Origin: a bacterium M00.F.Ca.ET.205.01.1.1
GTDB taxonomy: Bacteria > Pseudomonadota > Alphaproteobacteria > Rhizobiales > Rhizobiaceae
Reading direction: 5' to 3'
Length of the DNA: 64,000 nucleotides
NCBI GenBank assembly: GCA_004791255.1
Contig: SRUQ01000002.1
Location: forward strand, 310,001-374,000
Shown: positions 18,506 to 26,593 of the stretch, one piece after another
Layout of the letters: each line of letters opens with the position of its first letter
Position numbering within the stretch: position 1 is the first letter of the stretch
The notes under the pieces: generated by a model
Told to the model about the DNA's origin: nothing
The model's input: only the letters and a program-made list of their open reading frames with translations
Databases searched by the model: none
Program-made: the position numbers and the translations under genes

Positions 18506-18763
18506 ATGGATATTTCGCGCACTGAACAGCGCATTTTGCACCTGCTCGCGCAGGGCGGGCGCATCGAGATCGAAAAGAACCAGAAAAAGCGGATCGCCTC
18601 CGTCAAATGCCTGACCCGCGACGGTTGGCATTACCCCGGCGTCGATCTCGACCTGTTTCGAAAATTGAAACGCAAGAAGGCGGTTTCGTCGTCGGATGGC
18701 GGCCCCTACCGCATCACCCGGCGCGGGCTCGCACTCGTGCGTTCCGAACTCGACAACCGATAG
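18506..18763 (+). CDS. yjhX: YjhX-family protein (UPF0386)
   Basis: An 85-residue small basic protein with the full YjhX pattern: [20 protein letters not shown] at the start, [14 protein letters not shown] in the middle, [19 protein letters not shown] at the end. In Escherichia coli YjhX has been proposed as a toxin paired with YjhQ; no YjhQ-like acetyltransferase is adjacent here, so a toxin role is not supported locally. The start at 18506 matches the family N-terminus. It is divergent from gatB with a 280-bp gap in which I see no motif. Confidence 0.85.
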   Translation: MDISRTEQRILHLLAQGGRIEIEKNQKKRIASVKCLTRDGWHYPGVDLDLFRKLKRKKAVSSSDGGPYRITRRGLALVRSELDNR

Positions 18764-18810
18764 CACATGGTTCCGCCGGCCGGTTTTCCGGTCGGCGATT
18801 CCCTGACCGC

Positions 18811-19242
18811 TCAGGCGGTAGCGATGTAGGCGCGGATTTCCTCGGCCTCGCGCTCGACATCCTCGATGCGGCGCTTGACGACGTCGCCGATGGACACGAT
18901 GCCGTCGAGCAGGCCGTCCTTTTCCACCGGCAGATGGCGGAAGCGGCCCCGGGTCATGATCTCCATCACCTCGTTGACAGTGTGGTTCTCATTGCAGATC
19001 TTAACCTTCGGCGTCATCGCCGAACGCACGGCGATATCGAGCGCGGCGGCGCCTTCCCTGGCGAGAACCCGCACGATGTCGCGCTCCGAAAGAATGCCGA
19101 CGATCTTGTGGTCGCCATTGGTGATGACCAGTGCGCCGATCTTGTGTTCAGTCAGGATGCGAATGGCTTCGCTAAGCTTTTCGTTCGGCCCGAGCGTCAA
19201 TACGTCATGGCCTTTTCTCTCGAGAATTGCCTTAACCGTCAT
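18811..19242 (-). CDS. Tandem CBS-domain protein
   Basis: A 143-residue protein made of two CBS motifs (about 7-62 and 74-128), which form a Bateman module that usually binds adenine nucleotides. LVITNGDHKIVGILSERDIVR and FRHLPVEKDGLLDGIVSIGD are the two strand-helix signatures. There is no fused enzyme or channel, so it is a free-standing sensor. GAGGAGG precedes the ATG at 19242. Its target is unknown. Confidence 0.9.
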   Translation of the reverse strand: MTVKAILERKGHDVLTLGPNEKLSEAIRILTEHKIGALVITNGDHKIVGILSERDIVRVLAREGAAALDIAVRSAMTPKVKICNENHTVNEVMEIMTRGRFRHLPVEKDGLLDGIVSIGDVVKRRIEDVEREAEEIRAYIATA

Positions 19243-19328
19243 GGCGTCCTCCTCTACTTCGCCTGCCGGTCCTGACCTGACCGGCTTTCGCGTAAGAGTG
19301 AACATGGTGCGCCGTGATGGGTTGCATT

Positions 19329-20087
19329 TCAAGTGTGATGGTCGGCGGTTTCCCACTCGGCCGGCTGCCATCGCCTGTCGAACCAGCGCAGGCCGACGAA
19401 GCCGGCGACAAAGCCCCCAATATGGGCCTCCCAGGCAATCTGGCCGTCTATTCCAGGTGCAAAACCGAGAAGGCCGGTGGCGAGGTTGATGATCATCCAC
19501 ACGGCAAGGAAGATGACGACGCCGCGCAGGCGAAGAACGACGGCGATCGGCAGCACCGGGCCGGCGAACGCGGCCTTGCCCGCCGAGCGATCGGTGCGGA
19601 AGCCAAAGCGCGCCGCCGCTCCCATCATGCCCGATATGGCGCCGGAAGCACCGACCAGCGGTGCCTCGCCATAGGGATGCACGGCCCAGAAAAGCACCAC
19701 CGAGGCCAATCCCGTGGCGGCGAAAAACAACGCGAACCAGAGCCCGCCGAGGCGATTGGCCAGAGGCGAGCCGAAGGCCGCGAGCCAGACCATGTTGATG
19801 GCGATATGGGCGAAGCCGCCATGCATGAAGGCATAGGTGAAGGGGCGGGTGAACAGGAACCAGTCGAAGCCGTATTGGCCGGTGTAGAGCACGGGAATGA
19901 ACGCGCCGTCATAGAGCAATGTGAGCTGCTGCTCCTCGCTCAGCACATATTGCTGCAACAGATAGACCGCGACGCATATGCCGATCACCGCCAGCACTAT
20001 CGGCGGCAGGTTGAACACCGGCTCACGGCGCGGTTGCGGCTCGCGATCTGTCTGTTCGATGTCCGAAGGGTTTTCCGGTTCGCTCAT
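19329..20087 (-). CDS. Rhomboid-family intramembrane serine protease
   Basis: A 252-residue inner-membrane protein with a Pro/Glu/Arg-rich cytoplasmic tail and six to seven membrane segments. The catalytic dyad is visible as S148 in GASGAISG and H222 in AHIGGFVAG, and the family HxxxN motif as HIAIN near residue 94. It cleaves substrate helices within the membrane; bacterial substrates are mostly unknown. The start at 20087 is the first ATG and gives a normal tail. Confidence 0.93.
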   Translation of the reverse strand: MSEPENPSDIEQTDREPQPRREPVFNLPPIVLAVIGICVAVYLLQQYVLSEEQQLTLLYDGAFIPVLYTGQYGFDWFLFTRPFTYAFMHGGFAHIAINMVWLAAFGSPLANRLGGLWFALFFAATGLASVVLFWAVHPYGEAPLVGASGAISGMMGAAARFGFRTDRSAGKAAFAGPVLPIAVVLRLRGVVIFLAVWMIINLATGLLGFAPGIDGQIAWEAHIGGFVAGFVGLRWFDRRWQPAEWETADHHT

Positions 20088-20411
20088 TCACAACAGTCCA
20101 GGGATTCGAAGGGCGAGCTTTAGAGCAAGCACGCTCAAGTTGGAACAATTCTGTTTCCCGAACGACGAGCGACCCGCCTCGGCGCCGCTCTCATCACCGG
20201 CACCTTGGGCTCCGACAAGAGCCGGCTGCCGCGCGCGCTTTTTGGACTTGAGGCGCTCGCCGAAGGCGGCTTCGAACTCGACGGCAAGACCTGGTTTCGA
20301 ACGGGCCGAGGCAGTCGGGGGAACGGGCGATGCTCGGGCCTGACTGCGGACCAAGGTACCCAAACAAGGATAACCAAACAGGGAATCAAGCGCGAATCGC
20401 GGCCGCGCGAA

Positions 20412-20448
20412 TCAAAAAAGAAGCCGTCCAAGGTTTCCCTTGGACGGC
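20412..20448 (-). terminator. Intrinsic terminator (minus strand)
   Basis: Stem arms at 20438-20448 and 20423-20433, loop at 20434-20437, T-tract on the minus strand at 20414-20419. It is read leftward only. Confidence 0.8.
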
Positions 20449-20528
20449 CGGTCGAGCCCCCTGCTCCCCTAAAACCTTTGACTGAAGTGCTGCCGATCGT
20501 CGCGAAACGACCGTTTTGGAGTGGTTTT
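20412..20528 (-). ncRNA. Candidate small RNA with intrinsic terminator
   Basis: The minus strand carries a strong intrinsic terminator at 20412-20448: an 11-bp perfect stem (GCCGTCCAAGG with its complement, 4-base loop) followed by TTCTTTTTT. No leftward gene lies anywhere between here and 24.4 kb, so the terminator needs its own transcript. A promoter-like pair precedes it on the same strand: TTTACG (20558-20563), 17-bp spacer, CTATGG (20535-20540). That predicts a transcript of about 117 nt. It contains a small GTCG/CGAC hairpin and a purine-rich GGGGAGCAGGGGG stretch. I cannot assign it to a known RNA family. Confidence 0.55.
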
Positions 20529-20711
20529 TGTGTGCCATAGGGCTCGCGCCGGCGCAACGTAAACCACTTGTTAACCTTAACGGCCCCGACCCGTGAACAA
20601 GTGTTAACGACGCTGGCACGCTTCCTGCTCCGCAACGCATGTAGGTCATCGGAGGGCGCCCTTCTGTTCCCCGATGGGACATCAGACGACAGAATGCGCG
20701 GAGCATTTAGC

Positions 20712-21344
20712 ATGAACCAGAACGGATCGATCACGCTGTTCCATTATTGGAACCGCCTGCGTGACGGACGCCCTGCCCCGAAGCGCTCGGAAGTCGAGCC
20801 GGCCGACATCAAGTCGCTGCTGGCCGATACGTTCATCCTGGAACGGGACACGCGCGGGCAGGCCGTTTTCCGCCTCGCCGGCACCAGGCTTTGCGCCTGC
20901 TATGGCCGCGAGCTCAAGGGCTTTTCCTTCCCCTCGCTATGGCGCGAGAAGGACCAGCGCCTGGTCTCCAAGCTGATCCACGGCGTGTTCGACCAGAAAT
21001 CGGTCGTGCTGATCACCTACGAGGGGTTCAGCCGCAATGGCCGCTCCAATCAGTTCGAACTGCTCGCCCTGCCGCTTGATGGCGGTGTCGAGAACCCGCG
21101 CTGCCTGGGCGTGATCAGTGCCGCGGAGAAGCCATTCTGGCTGGGGGCGGACCCGATCACCGACGCGTTGATCGATTCGATCCGCGTCATCGATCCGGAG
21201 AAAGAGCTGCTCGGCAACCGTCCGGCGATCGAGGTTCCCTCGCTCGTCCCCGACGAGCTCGAGGCGCCCGAAACGATCTCGGCGCTGGGCCGCGCGCGCC
21301 GCATCCGCCACCTCGTCGTCTTTGACGGCGGGCGCGAGGAATAG
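20712..21344 (+). CDS. PAS_5-family (PF07310-like) protein
   Basis: A 210-residue cytoplasmic protein of the alphaproteobacterial PAS_5 family. The conserved opening LFHYWNRLRDGRPAPKRSEV-type segment, then FRLAGTRLCACYGRELKG, is the family fingerprint. It has a lone PAS-like fold and no output domain; the function is unknown, often regulatory by association. I use ATG 20712 with GGAG 9-12 bases upstream; ATG 20694 is a possible alternative. It lies upstream of the PilZ gene in the same direction with a 119-bp gap. Confidence 0.8.
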   Translation: MNQNGSITLFHYWNRLRDGRPAPKRSEVEPADIKSLLADTFILERDTRGQAVFRLAGTRLCACYGRELKGFSFPSLWREKDQRLVSKLIHGVFDQKSVVLITYEGFSRNGRSNQFELLALPLDGGVENPRCLGVISAAEKPFWLGADPITDALIDSIRVIDPEKELLGNRPAIEVPSLVPDELEAPETISALGRARRIRHLVVFDGGREE

Positions 21345-21463
21345 TTGATGAAACCACAGTCTTGGCGGCCCGTTTTTTCCCTTTGTTAACCCGATTTGTT
21401 GTACTTCTCCAACGAAGTCCTTCGCATCGACGCGAGGGAATACCAAACGGGGTGTAGGCAGTC

Positions 21464-22081
21464 ATGAGGTCAGCGGCGGTCGACTACGCGCCGTCCCAAG
21501 CTGAAAGGCGTAACTTTCAGCGCGTCCGGGTGAAGATATACGGGCGCTTCATGCTGGAGGACCGTACCGAACACCCTTGCCAGGTCGTCGACATGTCACC
21601 TGGTAACGTCGCGTTGCGCACCGACCGCATCGGCATGCCCGGCGAGAAGGTCATTGCCTATATCGACCACATCGGCCGCATTGAAGGCGTCGTCACGCGT
21701 ACATTGCAGGACGGCTTCGCGATGACGGTGATCGCGTCCGACCGCAAGAAGGACAAGCTTGCCGCGCAGCTGACCTGGCTTGCCAACAAGCACGAGCTCG
21801 ACCTGCCGGAAGATCGCCGCCACGAACGCGTCGCGCCGCGCAACCCGACCAGCGTGCTGCAGCTCACTGACGGCCGCCAGTACCAGTGCCGCATCATCGA
21901 CCTGTCGCTTTCGGGCGCTGCCATCGAAATCGACGTCAAGCCGGCGATCGGCGTCCAGGTCATGCTCGGCACCATGCGGGGACAGATCGTGCGCCATTTC
22001 GAAGATGGCGTGGCCATCGAATTCGCGGTCATTCAGCGTCCAGAATCCCTCGATTCGGAATTCAACACGCCGCGCTCCTGA
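21464..22081 (+). CDS. Double PilZ-domain protein (c-di-GMP effector candidate)
   Basis: A 205-residue protein with two PilZ domains. Each starts with an arginine motif (ERRNFQRVRV near residue 14 and DRRHERVAPR near 117). The second has the complete DLSLSGAAIEI (DxSxxG) binding motif near 150. The first has DMSPGNVAL, a weaker match. PilZ domains bind c-di-GMP, so this is a probable receptor for the second messenger made by proteins such as PleD. A perfect intrinsic terminator follows the stop. Confidence 0.88.
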   Translation: MRSAAVDYAPSQAERRNFQRVRVKIYGRFMLEDRTEHPCQVVDMSPGNVALRTDRIGMPGEKVIAYIDHIGRIEGVVTRTLQDGFAMTVIASDRKKDKLAAQLTWLANKHELDLPEDRRHERVAPRNPTSVLQLTDGRQYQCRIIDLSLSGAAIEIDVKPAIGVQVMLGTMRGQIVRHFEDGVAIEFAVIQRPESLDSEFNTPRS

Positions 22082-22107
22082 CCAGCGCCGCCAGCCAGGC
22101 GTCATCG

Positions 22108-22133
22108 AACCGGCCCTTCGCGGCCGGTTTTTT
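22108..22133 (+). terminator. Intrinsic terminator of the PilZ gene
   Basis: AACCGGCC (22108-22115) and GGCCGGTT (22122-22129) form a perfect 8-bp stem with loop CTTCGC. The T-run continues to 22133. It starts 27 bp after the PilZ stop. Confidence 0.88.
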
Positions 22134-22356
22134 GTTTTCGCGCGTGACGGGTTTTGCCCTTGATCGATCGCCGTTGGCGACGTCCGGATCGGCTTGACGC
22201 CGGGCCAAAGTATGATAGCGCTGCAACAAATCAATACTAAAATGATTCAAATTTTATGTTTATTCTACAGGCGTTTTACTCAATATCTACTTCGCGCTTT
22301 TGCGTCAAATAAATCCTCATGTGGCAATGTCTCCTTGGAACGGGGAGACAAGAACA

Positions 22357-22965
22357 ATGAAAAAAACCAGGGGCAAGCTGTTGCTGGCAGCAATGGCGCT
22401 GCAGCTTTCCGCATGGGGATCAGCATATGCCGCGGGACCGGCCTATATGCACACCGGCGGACGCACCACACAGCCTGTCGGCCATTATGAATTCTGCCAG
22501 CGTATCCCTGGCGAGTGCAACGAGAAGACCGCCAAGGGGCTGCCCGTCGACCTGAGCCGCAAGCTCTGGGCGACGATCGTCAACATCAACAATTCGGTCA
22601 ACACCCGCATCAGGCCGCGCACCGACATGGAAAACTACGGTGCCGAGGAATACTGGGCCTATCCCGACAACGGTTATGGCGATTGCGAGGACTACGCGCT
22701 GGAGAAGCGCCGCGAACTGATGGATGCCGGCGTGCCGGCCGGCGACCTGTTGATGACCGTAGCGCGCCAGCCGAACGGCGACGGCCACGCCGTGCTGACC
22801 GTGCGCACCAGCCTGGGCGAGTTCATCCTCGACAATCTGGAGACCAAGGTGCTGGCCTGGACGGACACCAACTACACCTATCTCAAGCGTCAATCGACGG
22901 AGAACTCCGGCGCTTGGGTGACGATCAACGACGGCCGCTCCGACGCGGTCGCCAGCGTCCGCTAG
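22357..22965 (+). CDS. Bacterial transglutaminase-like cysteine proteinase (BTLCP)
   Basis: A 202-residue exported protein with signal peptide (MKKTRGKLLLAAMALQLSAW, cleavage near YAA-G). The catalytic triad of the BTLCP family (DUF920) is visible: C110 in YGDCEDYALEK, H144 in GDGHAVLTV and D159 in FILDNLE. LapG, the best known relative, is a periplasmic protease controlled by c-di-GMP through LapD; no LapD or adhesin gene is near, so that circuit is not shown here. CGGGGAG precedes the ATG. A hairpin at 23025-23054 follows. Confidence 0.9.
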   Translation: MKKTRGKLLLAAMALQLSAWGSAYAAGPAYMHTGGRTTQPVGHYEFCQRIPGECNEKTAKGLPVDLSRKLWATIVNINNSVNTRIRPRTDMENYGAEEYWAYPDNGYGDCEDYALEKRRELMDAGVPAGDLLMTVARQPNGDGHAVLTVRTSLGEFILDNLETKVLAWTDTNYTYLKRQSTENSGAWVTINDGRSDAVASVR

Positions 22966-23024
22966 GACACAACGAGAAACCCGGTCGAGTCCCCACCCTC
23001 CCCGTCCCCAACGACCGGGTCAAA

Positions 23025-23054
23025 GGAGCCGGCCCCTGTCCCCGGGCCGGCTCC
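23025..23054 (+). terminator. Strong hairpin after the BTLCP gene
   Basis: An 11-bp perfect stem, GGAGCCGGCCC at 23025-23035 and GGGCCGGCTCC at 23044-23054, 8-base loop. The following GCCATTTCTG is a poor T-tract, so termination would be weak or factor-aided. Confidence 0.5.
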
Positions 23055-23314
23055 GCCATTTCTGAGGATGCCCCAAAAATATCGGCGACAAAGGTCGAGT
23101 TGATGTCCGCCAAATTTTGAAGTATTGGAAGCTGGTGGAGAGGGTCTATTTGGGCCGCTTGGTAACCTTTGTTTGGCTGCTGTACAGATGCTGATCATAG
23201 ATCATCATCCATCACTGAAATACTGCGGAGTGGCGCTGTCGATGGGCGCTGTCTCGTGCGAGGGTATGTCCCTTCCGAATGAGGGGCAATCGCTGATCGA
23301 TTGCTGCACATCCG

Positions 23315-23358
23315 CTTCATGTTGGTGAAGCAAAAGCTTCATGTCGATGAAGCAAAAG
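23315..23358 (+). repeat. 22-bp tandem repeat, each unit a palindrome
   Basis: Two adjacent 22-bp units (23315-23336 and 23337-23358) differ at two positions. Each contains an inverted repeat, GCTTCA or its shifted equivalent with TGAAGC around a six-base spacer. The array ends about 10 bp before the HNH gene start, so it may be an operator or a structured 5' leader. Confidence 0.6.
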
Positions 23359-23368
23359 GATGTGTGAG

Positions 23369-23725
23369 ATGAGCGGATCAAGCAGACTAGCAAAATTCAG
23401 AACCGCGCAAGCCGACAAGCAAAATTGGCAATGCTTCTACTGCGGCTTCCCGATGTGGGAAGGAGACCTTGCTCTGCCATCAGAGCATCGTCGACTCCCC
23501 ATTGGATTGCTCGACCGTTTCCTCTGCACCGCTGAACACCTTGAGCCAAAAATGAACGGCGGCAAAAACAGACCCGACAACCTCGTTGCTGCATGCAGAT
23601 TTTGCAATCAGACCCGACACAAGATGCGAGATGTGTTGTCGCCTGCGGCTTACCAGCAGCACGTCCGAAGGCGAATACGAGCCAGGAAATGGCATCCGAT
23701 TGAGTGTCATCGTTTGTTTGGATGA
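23369..23725 (+). CDS. HNH endonuclease-like protein
   Basis: A 118-residue protein with an HNH/McrA-type fold signature: CFYCG (C22, C25), then the AEHLEP histidine (H57), GGKNRPDNLVAAC (N71), and CRFCNQTRH (C76, C79, H84). The four cysteines form a structural zinc site and the histidines and asparagine the nuclease centre. It has no fused domain. Either ATG 23360 or 23369 could start it; 23369 follows AAAGGA and GTGAG. It stands alone after a palindromic repeat, which fits a small mobile or defence gene. The target is unknown. Confidence 0.8.
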   Translation: MSGSSRLAKFRTAQADKQNWQCFYCGFPMWEGDLALPSEHRRLPIGLLDRFLCTAEHLEPKMNGGKNRPDNLVAACRFCNQTRHKMRDVLSPAAYQQHVRRRIRARKWHPIECHRLFG

Positions 23726-23861
23726 CGCCATATCAGCCCCCGCCGGATGGTTGCTGCCGCTAAGACTATGGACGAAATCAGCCGCGTGCCCGCGATCCTG
23801 CTTCCCAGTGGCTTTGATCGCTGCAAATATCAGCAATCGAAGCTACCTCTGGATCACGGCG

Positions 23862-24422
23862 ATGTTGGAAATCCCGGAAGATCGATGCGAGCGCCATCGC
23901 CTGTTCAAGGCCATCGACGATGCCTTCAAGGCCGGCGATTTTGATGGTCTTGGCAAGGCCCTAGGCGGCTCGCCTCGCTGGTTCGACGAGCGCATGCCGT
24001 TCGAACTCGGTCTCGGGCATCCGCTGGAGTACGCGATCTATTGGAGCCCGATCGGCTTCATCACGACCTTGCTGGATGCCGGCTCGGATCCGAACTATCG
24101 CGATCACGGCGGGTTTCCAGCCATCATTGCGGCGCTGTCCACCGAGCGGGCCGACAGGCTGGACATCGTACGGGTGCTGCTCGATGGTGGCGCCGACCCC
24201 GATATGCGGGGCGTGAACGACTGGACGCCGCTTCACTATGCGGTGCTCATCCGCAGCGTCGACGCGATCCGCCTGCTTTTGTCGGCGGGCGCCGACCCGA
24301 CACTCGAAACCCGTATCGATGACTACAGGACTGCCATCGAGCACGCCGAAATCGCCGGCTTTGACGCCGGCGCCTCATTGCTGCGCGATGCGGCGGCCAG
24401 ACGCGGTTCCAACGAACAGTGA
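23862..24422 (+). CDS. Ankyrin-repeat protein
   Basis: A 186-residue protein with about three ankyrin repeats. Recognisable repeats are FITTLLDAGSDPNYRDHGGF, LDIVRVLLDGGADPDMRGVN and DAIRLLLSAGADPTLETRID, each with the TPLH-like turn (TPLHYAVL). There is no signal peptide. Such repeats mediate protein binding; the partner is unknown. I take the ATG at 23862 because earlier in-frame codons overlap unrelated sequence downstream of the HNH gene. It is convergent with the following gene, 26 bp apart. Confidence 0.85.
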   Translation: MLEIPEDRCERHRLFKAIDDAFKAGDFDGLGKALGGSPRWFDERMPFELGLGHPLEYAIYWSPIGFITTLLDAGSDPNYRDHGGFPAIIAALSTERADRLDIVRVLLDGGADPDMRGVNDWTPLHYAVLIRSVDAIRLLLSAGADPTLETRIDDYRTAIEHAEIAGFDAGASLLRDAAARRGSNEQ

Positions 24423-24448
24423 ATTGGCACGGATTGGCCAGGCAGATC

Positions 24449-24976
24449 TCAGACCTTCTTCAGCCCCGCCTTGAAGCGCTTGCCGTTGGCAACGTAATGC
24501 GCGGCCGAGCCGCGCAGTCTTTCGACCGCCGCATCGTCGAGCATCCTGATTGCCTTGGCGGGCGAGCCGACGATCAGCGAATTGTCCGGAAATTCCTTGC
24601 CTTCGGTGACCAGCGCACCGGCACCGACCAGCGAATTCCTGCCGATCCTGGCGCCGTTCAAGACAATGGCACCCATGCCGATCAGGCTGTTGTCGCCGAT
24701 CGTGCAGCCATGCAGCATGGCGCGGTGGCCGATGGTGCAGCCCCCTCCTATCGTCAGGGGAAAGCCGGGATCGGTGTGCATCACCGTATGCTCTTGCACA
24801 TTGGTGTCGGCGCCGATGACAACGGGCTCATTGTCGCCGCGGATGACCACGCCAAACCAGAAGCCGGCATTGCGGCCGATGCTGATGTTGCCGATCAGCG
24901 TCGCGTCGGGGGCGATCCAGTTGGTATCCGCGTCAGCAAAGCTGGGGGCTTTTCCATCGATAGCATAAAGCGGCAT
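24449..24976 (-). CDS. Gamma-carbonic-anhydrase-like hexapeptide protein
   Basis: A 175-residue left-handed beta-helix protein of the gamma-carbonic anhydrase/YrdA group. Repeating IG-x-N/D hexapeptides run from about 25 to 125. The metal-binding histidines of the family are present in QEHTVMH (61-67) and IGHRAMLHG (H84, H89). Members are trimers with zinc or iron at subunit borders; carbonic anhydrase activity is not proven for most. The start at 24976 gives the usual family N-terminus (LYAIDG). Confidence 0.9.
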   Translation of the reverse strand: MPLYAIDGKAPSFADADTNWIAPDATLIGNISIGRNAGFWFGVVIRGDNEPVVIGADTNVQEHTVMHTDPGFPLTIGGGCTIGHRAMLHGCTIGDNSLIGMGAIVLNGARIGRNSLVGAGALVTEGKEFPDNSLIVGSPAKAIRMLDDAAVERLRGSAAHYVANGKRFKAGLKKV

Positions 24977-24996
24977 TCCTGAATCTCCGAATCGTC

Positions 24997-25338
24997 TCAG
25001 GCTGGAAGGCCGGAGCCTAGGAGACGGACCACCCACGAAGCAATGGCAAGCACGACAACGCCAAGTGCCAGCGACCAGGCGATCGCGGTACAGCCGCAGG
25101 ACAACAGCGCCACCATGGAAATGCGACGCTGGCGTTGGGCATCGAGGGCATCGTTGAGCAGCATGAAGGGGCCGGCGCCCGCCGTCGCGGCCAGCGAGCG
25201 CAGCACATGCGATGGCGAGACATAAGGTTCGACGAAGGCCACCTTGCGGCCCGAGAGCAGTTCCATCATCGAGCCGACCAGACCGCACGTCGTCAGCCCG
25301 ACGACAAAAGCGAACAGCGTGAGTTCCAGCGAGGCCAT
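24997..25338 (-). CDS. Small membrane protein, unknown
   Basis: A 113-residue protein with two to three hydrophobic segments (residues 3-25 and 85-110, with a weaker one near 50-62). GGAGGG precedes the ATG at 25338. It lies just upstream of the gamma-carbonic-anhydrase-like gene in the same direction (20-bp gap), so they are likely co-transcribed. I do not recognise a characterised family. Confidence 0.7.
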   Translation of the reverse strand: MASLELTLFAFVVGLTTCGLVGSMMELLSGRKVAFVEPYVSPSHVLRSLAATAGAGPFMLLNDALDAQRQRRISMVALLSCGCTAIAWSLALGVVVLAIASWVVRLLGSGLPA

Positions 25339-25462
25339 CTTAACCCTCCATTTACCATGAAATCGCACAGTCGTTCAGGAAGGGCTGCAAAAGCCATGCC
25401 GCCGATCTGTGCCATCCAGAGACACTCGAAGAACGGGCGGCGGCTGATATCCGAGGACCGAG

Positions 25463-26194
25463 ATGAAACAGGCAGCGACCGCCGACGGCCCCGACATCAC
25501 CGTGGTCGATTCCAGGCTGATGAAGCGGGTGTTCTACGCCTTTGCCGCGCTTGCCCTGCTGTCGGTCGCGATCAGCCTGGGCGGCAAATGGCTCGGCCGT
25601 TCGATCGCCATGGGCGGGTACACAGACGACGCGACGGTGCGCAAGGTGGTGATCGGCAACAATGTCATTGCCGTGCCGGCCAATTTCATCCGCTTCGACC
25701 AGGCGCGGCACGACGGCACCGCCTCACGCCTCGACCTCTATCTTCGCTATCCCCAGATGGATGGGTATAGCCAAGCGGCCCGCGACGATTTCAACCATAT
25801 GGGCCAGGCCAGGAACATTCTCTTCCTGACTTTCGAGCCGCAGATGATGTCGCGCGACATGAGCGGGCGTTTCGCGCCGATCTACAGCGCGTTGATCGTG
25901 CAGCCGGGCACCGCGGGCCCGAGCGGCACGACGTTTTATGGTTTCAACGAGAAGTCAGGCTATCTCAACGAGGTTCTGGTCGTCGCAAACCGGCCCGGCA
26001 AGGACCCGTTCGTGGCCCGCTGCCTGAGCGGTCCGAGCGCGGAGCAATCGCTGGCGCCTTGCGAGCGCGACATTCAGGTCGGCGAGGATCTCAGCCTGAC
26101 CTACCGCTTCCCCAGGGAGTTTCTTGGCGATTGGCAGGCGCTCGACGCGGCGATCGCGGCGGAAGCCTCGCGGATCCTGAAGAAGGGGCGCTGA
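25463..26194 (+). CDS. Membrane-anchored conserved protein, unknown
   Basis: A 243-residue protein with one N-terminal membrane segment (about 22-42) after a short cytoplasmic tail; the remainder would be periplasmic. It has a paired cysteine arrangement late in the sequence (FVARCLSG and LAPCERD). GAGGACCGAG precedes the ATG. I know similar proteins only as rhizobial hypotheticals. The gene is divergent from the small membrane protein gene. Confidence 0.75.
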   Translation: MKQAATADGPDITVVDSRLMKRVFYAFAALALLSVAISLGGKWLGRSIAMGGYTDDATVRKVVIGNNVIAVPANFIRFDQARHDGTASRLDLYLRYPQMDGYSQAARDDFNHMGQARNILFLTFEPQMMSRDMSGRFAPIYSALIVQPGTAGPSGTTFYGFNEKSGYLNEVLVVANRPGKDPFVARCLSGPSAEQSLAPCERDIQVGEDLSLTYRFPREFLGDWQALDAAIAAEASRILKKGR

Positions 26195-26258
26195 GCATCG
26201 GAACGTAGAAAGCCAATCGGACCGTTTCAGGCAGGTCCGATCGGCGGCAGATGCTGGA

Positions 26259-26462
26259 TCAGGCCAGGTCGATGTCGAGGATCGCCATCGAGAAATTGTA
26301 GTCGCCGTCATCCTCGTCCTTGAAGACGATGCCGAGGAATTCGTCGCCTACATAGACTTCGGCCGAATCTTCCTTGCGCGGCCGGGCCTTGACCTCGAGC
26401 TTGGGGTTCTGGAAGACGCGCTTGAAATAGGCGTCCAGCTTTCTGATTTCGTCCGGCTTCAA
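26259..26462 (-). CDS. DUF3126-family small protein, TTG start
   Basis: A 67-residue acidic protein matching the alphaproteobacterial DUF3126 family: KPDEIRKLDAYFKRVFQNP at the start and EVYVGDEFLGIVFKDEDDGD in the middle. The start is TTG at 26462, because GGAGAAG lies 5 bases upstream and the family N-terminus begins at exactly this lysine-proline. A longer ATG frame to 26768 is not credible. The function is unknown. It lies downstream of cysE in the same direction. Confidence 0.75.
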   Translation of the reverse strand: MKPDEIRKLDAYFKRVFQNPKLEVKARPRKEDSAEVYVGDEFLGIVFKDEDDGDYNFSMAILDIDLA

Positions 26463-26593
26463 AAGTCTTCTCCGATCATCGGGCTTGCTCGTTTGAACGG
26501 CGCTTCTGACACGTCGACAATGGCGATGTAAAGGCAAGCCGACCGTATTGCACGGCAATCGGCCGCCGGCGAGGGCAATCGCCGTGGCAAGAA

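Larger units (their letters stand above)
20088..20711. other. 624-bp intergenic region holding a candidate sRNA
   Basis: Between the divergent rhomboid and PAS_5 genes. It holds a leftward intrinsic terminator and candidate small RNA (listed separately). Near the PAS_5 gene there are GTTAACC and GTTAACG sequences (about 20569-20610), half-site-like for CtrA, but no full TTAA-N7-TTAA. Confidence 0.5.
22966..23368. other. 403-bp intergenic region
   Basis: It begins with the hairpin at 23025-23054 (GGAGCCGGCCC with GGGCCGGCTCC), the likely end of the BTLCP transcript although only a short T-stretch follows. It ends with the tandem palindromic repeat at 23315-23358 in front of the HNH gene. I see nothing else in it. 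Confidence 0.5.

Noticed and set aside
20569..20610. CtrA-binding sites upstream of the PAS_5 gene
   Set aside because: Only TTAACC-type half sites; no TTAA-N7-TTAA.
23315..23358. CRISPR-like array
   Set aside because: Only two adjacent units without spacers and no cas genes.
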